Origin: Flavobacterium circumlabens
GTDB lineage: Bacteria; Bacteroidota; Bacteroidia; Flavobacteriales; Flavobacteriaceae
Reading direction: 5' to 3'
Length of the DNA: 64,000 nt
Assembly (NCBI RefSeq): GCF_004345565.1
Contig: NZ_SLWA01000011.1
Span: 1 to 64,000, forward strand
Shown here: piece by piece, positions 61,128 through 64,000 of the stretch
Layout of the letters: every line of letters starts with the position of its first letter
Numbering within the stretch: the stretch's first letter is position 1
Notes under the pieces: model-generated
Databases searched by the model: none
Told to the model about the DNA's origin: nothing
What the model saw: only the letters and a program-made list of their open reading frames with translations
Position numbers and translations under genes: made by a program

Positions 61128-61172
61128 AAAAAAAGTCCAAAAAAGAAATTATTTCTCTTTTGGACTTTTTTT
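61128..61172. terminator. Bidirectional intrinsic terminator between bcp and the 486-residue gene
   Basis: AAAAAAAGTCCAAAA and TTTTGGACTTTTTTT pair perfectly at the base, and AGAAAT/ATTTCT extends the stem. Confidence 0.92.
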
Positions 61173-61190
61173 GTTCTGAACAAATAATCG

Positions 61191-62651
61191 TTATATATTT
61201 TGCTCCAATTCAGTTTCAGGATGATAACCAAATAAATGATGTTCCTTTATAATTTCGGCAACTCCGGAAGGCAGCATAGGTTCCCAGCCCGATTTCCCCT
61301 GACTGATCATTTTTAAAACTTCGCGTGAGAATACGTTCAATATATCCGTATTGTAATCTTTTATGTCCACTACCTTTCCGTTGAATTTGAAGAATTTATA
61401 CAATTCTTTCATTCTAGGATGAACTTTCAGGTTTTCAGAAGTAATAATTTCTCCATTTTCACCCAACATCGGATATAAAAATACTTTCATATCGCGGTAG
61501 AATAATTTTCCAAAAGCTTCCAGGATTCCACCACTCAGGTGACGGTAATATTTCTCGTCAAAAATATCAATTAAGTTATTTACTCCCATCGCCAATCCCA
61601 TTCGGGCTTTGGTATAGTTAGCAAAATATTCCACTACTTTATAATATTCCTGGAAATTAGAAATCATAACGGTTTGTCCTAACGAACAAAGTAATTCTGC
61701 CCTGTCCATGAAATCGCGTTCATCAATTTCACCATCAGAACGTAAATTCGAAAGTGTAATTTCAAAAACAACCAATGTATTCTCTTTTTCAACCTTATTT
61801 TCTTCCAGAAACATTTTCAATGATTTCTCGTACATGTCAAGGTTTACATTCGTAACCGGACGAAAACTTCCCCTAAAGGCCAAAAGGTTCTTTTTGTATA
61901 AAATGGCAGCCGGTAAAATATTTTTCCCTTCAGGATTAAACATTACGGCATCTGTCATTCCGTTTTTAACCAGTTGCAAACTCATCAGACGATTGTCAAC
62001 ATCTGCAAAACGGGGTCCTGAGAAGTTAATAGTGTCAATTTCAAGCTGGTCTTTATCTAAGTGATCGTATAAATAACGAAGTAATCGTTTTGGATCGTTG
62101 TATTTGTAAAAAGCACCGTAAATTAAGTTTACACCTAAAATCCCAAGTGTTTCCTGTTGTAGTCTTGCGTCAGTTTCTTTAAAACGAATGTGCAGAATAA
62201 TTTCGTTGTAAGCTTCGTCCGGTTCTATCTGGTATCGTATTCCAACCCAGCCGTGACCTTTAAATTGTTTGGCAAAGTCAATAGTTGCAACGGTATTGGC
62301 GTAACTAAAGAAAAGCTTGTTGGGGTGTTTTTCACGGCTCAGACGCTCTTCGATAAGTTCACCTTCAAAGGTTAACATTTTTTTGAGTCGGTTTTCGGTT
62401 ACGTACCTTCCGTCACCTTCAATTCCGTAAACGGCGTCACTAAAATCTTTGTCATAGGCAGACATTGCTTTTGCAATAGTTCCCGATGAACCTCCGGACC
62501 TGAAAAAATGCCTGACCGTTTCTTGTCCAGCACCGATTTCAGCAAATGTTCCGTAAATATTCTCGTTTAAATTAATGCGTAACGCTTTGTCTTTTATAGA
62601 AGGAATCTGTTCGATGACCTTGTCACCTTTGAGTTTTATTTCTGTACCCAT
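61191..62651 (-). CDS. Conserved cytoplasmic protein of unknown function
   Basis: A 486-residue protein with no signal peptide or membrane segment. Conserved-looking pieces include ENIYGTFAEIGAGQETVRHFF, GYHPETELEQN at the C-terminus and WVGIRYQI. I do not recognise its fold; homologs of this length are, as I recall, common in Bacteroidota and carry inconsistent names. It is divergent from the MBL gene and has its own -7 box. Confidence 0.75.
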   Translation of the reverse strand: MGTEIKLKGDKVIEQIPSIKDKALRINLNENIYGTFAEIGAGQETVRHFFRSGGSSGTIAKAMSAYDKDFSDAVYGIEGDGRYVTENRLKKMLTFEGELIEERLSREKHPNKLFFSYANTVATIDFAKQFKGHGWVGIRYQIEPDEAYNEIILHIRFKETDARLQQETLGILGVNLIYGAFYKYNDPKRLLRYLYDHLDKDQLEIDTINFSGPRFADVDNRLMSLQLVKNGMTDAVMFNPEGKNILPAAILYKKNLLAFRGSFRPVTNVNLDMYEKSLKMFLEENKVEKENTLVVFEITLSNLRSDGEIDERDFMDRAELLCSLGQTVMISNFQEYYKVVEYFANYTKARMGLAMGVNNLIDIFDEKYYRHLSGGILEAFGKLFYRDMKVFLYPMLGENGEIITSENLKVHPRMKELYKFFKFNGKVVDIKDYNTDILNVFSREVLKMISQGKSGWEPMLPSGVAEIIKEHHLFGYHPETELEQNI

Positions 62652-62673
62652 TTTATTTTAAATAGATTTGTTA

Positions 62674-62681
62674 CAAAGTTA
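62674..62681 (-). promoter_or_regulatory. -7 promoter box TAACTTTG of the 486-residue gene
   Basis: On the minus strand TAACTTTG fits TAnnTTTG, 22 bases before the ATG at 62651. Confidence 0.6.
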
Positions 62682-62715
62682 GCAAATTAGGCTTCTAATG
62701 AAAGAGAAATAATCC

Positions 62716-62723
62716 TATTTTTG
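62716..62723 (+). promoter_or_regulatory. -7 promoter box TATTTTTG of the MBL gene
   Basis: Matches TAnnTTTG and lies 18 bases upstream of the TTG start at 62742, giving a very short leader. Confidence 0.6.
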
Positions 62724-62741
62724 TAAAAAAATTAAGTTCAA

Positions 62742-63506
62742 TTGAAGATCTATTTTTTAGGTACCGGTACTTCTCAGGGCATCCCAATTATTGGGGTCGA
62801 TCATCCCGTTTGTAATAGCACTGATGCTAAGGACAAAAGGCTTCGCGTCTCCATCTGGATCACGTGGGACACACATTCGTATGTAATAGATTGCGGTCCT
62901 GATTTCAGGCAGCAAATGCTTTCCTGCGGATGCCGTAAGCTGGATGCTATTTTATTTACACACGAACATGCAGATCATACGGCAGGTTTAGACGATATTC
63001 GCCCGTTTAATTTCAGACAGGGTGAAATTCCTGTTTATGCCCATCAGCGGGTAATAGACAATCTCAGACGTCGTTTTGACTATGTTTTCGAGACCGTAAA
63101 CAAATATCCCGGAGCCCCAAGCGTAAAAACAATCGAAGTCAAAAACGATGCACCTTTTGCTGTTGGTGATAAAATGGCAATTCCGGTAAATGTTATGCAT
63201 GGTGATTTGCAGGTTTTTGGATATCGAATAGATGATTTTGCTTATCTCACAGACGTGAAAACCATTCACGAAACCGAAATTAAAAAGCTTAAAAACCTGA
63301 AAGTTTTGGTGGTGAATGCTTTACGTGTAGAGCCTCATGACACACACTTCAACCTGCAGGAAGCCCTTGATTTTATCAACTTGGTAAAACCCGAAGTTGC
63401 TTATTTAACACACATCAGCCATGTATTGGGTTTTCACGAAGAAGTGCAGCAGCAACTTCCTGAAAATGTCTTTCTGGCTTACGATAATTTAGAAATTACA
63501 ATTTAA
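62742..63506 (+). CDS. MBL-fold metallo-hydrolase (PhnP-like)
   Basis: A 254-residue metallo-beta-lactamase fold protein. It opens KIYFLGTGTSQGIPIIGVDH, then has the metal motif FTHEHADHTAGLDDI (HxHxDH), a later MHGDLQVFGYRI with the bridging region, and THISHVLGFHEE at the end. These match the PhnP/cyclic-phosphodiesterase-like branch. No phosphonate genes lie nearby, so the substrate is uncertain. The start is TTG 62742; no in-frame ATG lies near it, and the opening motif would be lost by any later start. Confidence 0.85.
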   Translation: MKIYFLGTGTSQGIPIIGVDHPVCNSTDAKDKRLRVSIWITWDTHSYVIDCGPDFRQQMLSCGCRKLDAILFTHEHADHTAGLDDIRPFNFRQGEIPVYAHQRVIDNLRRRFDYVFETVNKYPGAPSVKTIEVKNDAPFAVGDKMAIPVNVMHGDLQVFGYRIDDFAYLTDVKTIHETEIKKLKNLKVLVVNALRVEPHDTHFNLQEALDFINLVKPEVAYLTHISHVLGFHEEVQQQLPENVFLAYDNLEITI

Positions 63507-63519
63507 TTATATTCCAAAA

Positions 63520-64000
63520 ATGAAAAAATCCTTAATGCTTTACCTTTTTATCCTTGCGATATTAATGAATGTTTTTACGTACATGTTTTACAGCCGTGAA
63601 GTAAAATTTGGGCAGGAAAGATATGATAAAACAACGAAAAAGCTAAGAGACAGTATCAATCTGGTGACAACAAAACTGACAGAATCGAATTATTTTTCTT
63701 TGGAAAATAACGAAAATGCGCAGAACTATTTTGATAACAGTGCCTCCGGAGGCAAAGTTATTCTTTACGAAAAACTGATTCCGGTGGTAACCGAAAAATT
63801 ACTGGATTACAATTCCAGTCCAAACGGAAATCCTTATACAGGACAGGACAAAATTGAGGGTAAAAAATTTATCATCAATAAAGTTAAAATACTGAATCAC
63901 AGATGGATTATTGCAGATTACAGCAATGGCGAATATTGGGGGGAAGTGTTGTTGAAATATTTTGTTGCTGATGATGAAAGCATTACTTTTGAAGTAAACC
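63520..64000 (+). CDS. Membrane-anchored protein of unknown function, 3'-truncated
   Basis: The frame starts at ATG 63520 (MKKSLMLYLFILAILMNVFT) and runs off the window end, giving 160 residues. The first 22 residues form a signal anchor; a short helical region with many Lys, Thr and Ser follows (about 28-55), then a mixed domain with NHRWIIADYSNGEYWGE. No family recognised. It lies 13 bases after the MBL gene and may be co-transcribed. Confidence 0.7.
   Translation, partial: MKKSLMLYLFILAILMNVFTYMFYSREVKFGQERYDKTTKKLRDSINLVTTKLTESNYFSLENNENAQNYFDNSASGGKVILYEKLIPVVTEKLLDYNSSPNGNPYTGQDKIEGKKFIINKVKILNHRWIIADYSNGEYWGEVLLKYFVADDESITFEVN

Overview
The window is a low-GC stretch of chromosome from a member of the Flavobacteriaceae, most likely the genus Flavobacterium. 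The evidence is internal: flavobacterial -7 boxes (TAnnTTTG) precede many genes, type IX secretion (T9SS) C-terminal sorting domains are present, there is a SusC/SusD polysaccharide-utilization locus, and there are many typical flavobacterial small families (DUF4956, DUF3810, DUF4834, DHCW-motif cupin). No tRNA, rRNA, CRISPR array, transposase or phage gene was seen.

Layout. 1-650: 3' part of a NagB-type glucosamine-6-phosphate deaminase with a LmbE-like C-terminal half. 772-4918: a promoter with an immediate terminator-like hairpin, a DUF3820 gene, then pyrG and yidC. 5013-8317: a MORN-repeat protein, a DUF4956 membrane protein and, on the minus strand, an exported dikinase-like protein whose domain order resembles plant glucan water dikinase. 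8462-12675: mnmA, a T9SS-exported subtilase, a nitronate monooxygenase-like flavoprotein and a small exported protein. 12712-14878: an AT-rich FG-GAP-type surface protein split from its T9SS type-B sorting domain by a one-base frameshift in an A run. 14984-25927: mostly housekeeping (Nudix CoA pyrophosphatase, PlsC-like acyltransferase, an ECF sigma factor with a membrane protein, a DUF3810 putative metallopeptidase, pepD, a DEAD-box helicase, an ITP/XTP pyrophosphatase) with small unknowns. 26032-29884: a GH88 hydrolase, two paralogous lipoproteins and a GltB-like FMN protein. 29921-34081: a NYN-LOTUS protein, an alpha-oxoamine synthase, a lipoprotein and a double-GNAT protein. The alpha-oxoamine synthase and the GNAT protein may form a sphingolipid or sulfonolipid pathway. 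34130-40962: an outer-membrane protein, DUF4834, then YfhO, GT4 and flippase genes for surface glycan assembly. 41907-44702: uvrA. 44899-56679: a beta-1,3-glucan (laminarin-type) utilization locus with a membrane-spanning HTH regulator, SusC, SusD, a PKD lipoprotein and two GH16 enzymes. 57010-64000: an ECF sigma factor, a 47-residue protein, a long AT-rich gap, a TPR protein, an endonuclease III lacking its iron-sulfur cysteines, bcp, a conserved unknown, a PhnP-like MBL hydrolase and a truncated unknown.

The space between genes holds several families of short dispersed repeats, many of them inverted and lying where terminators would be expected. The items I consider most worth follow-up are the frameshifted T9SS protein, the alpha-oxoamine synthase plus GNAT pair, the exported dikinase, the palindrome in front of susC, and the promoter-proximal hairpin near 800. 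All functional calls come from reading motifs by eye; no database search was run.
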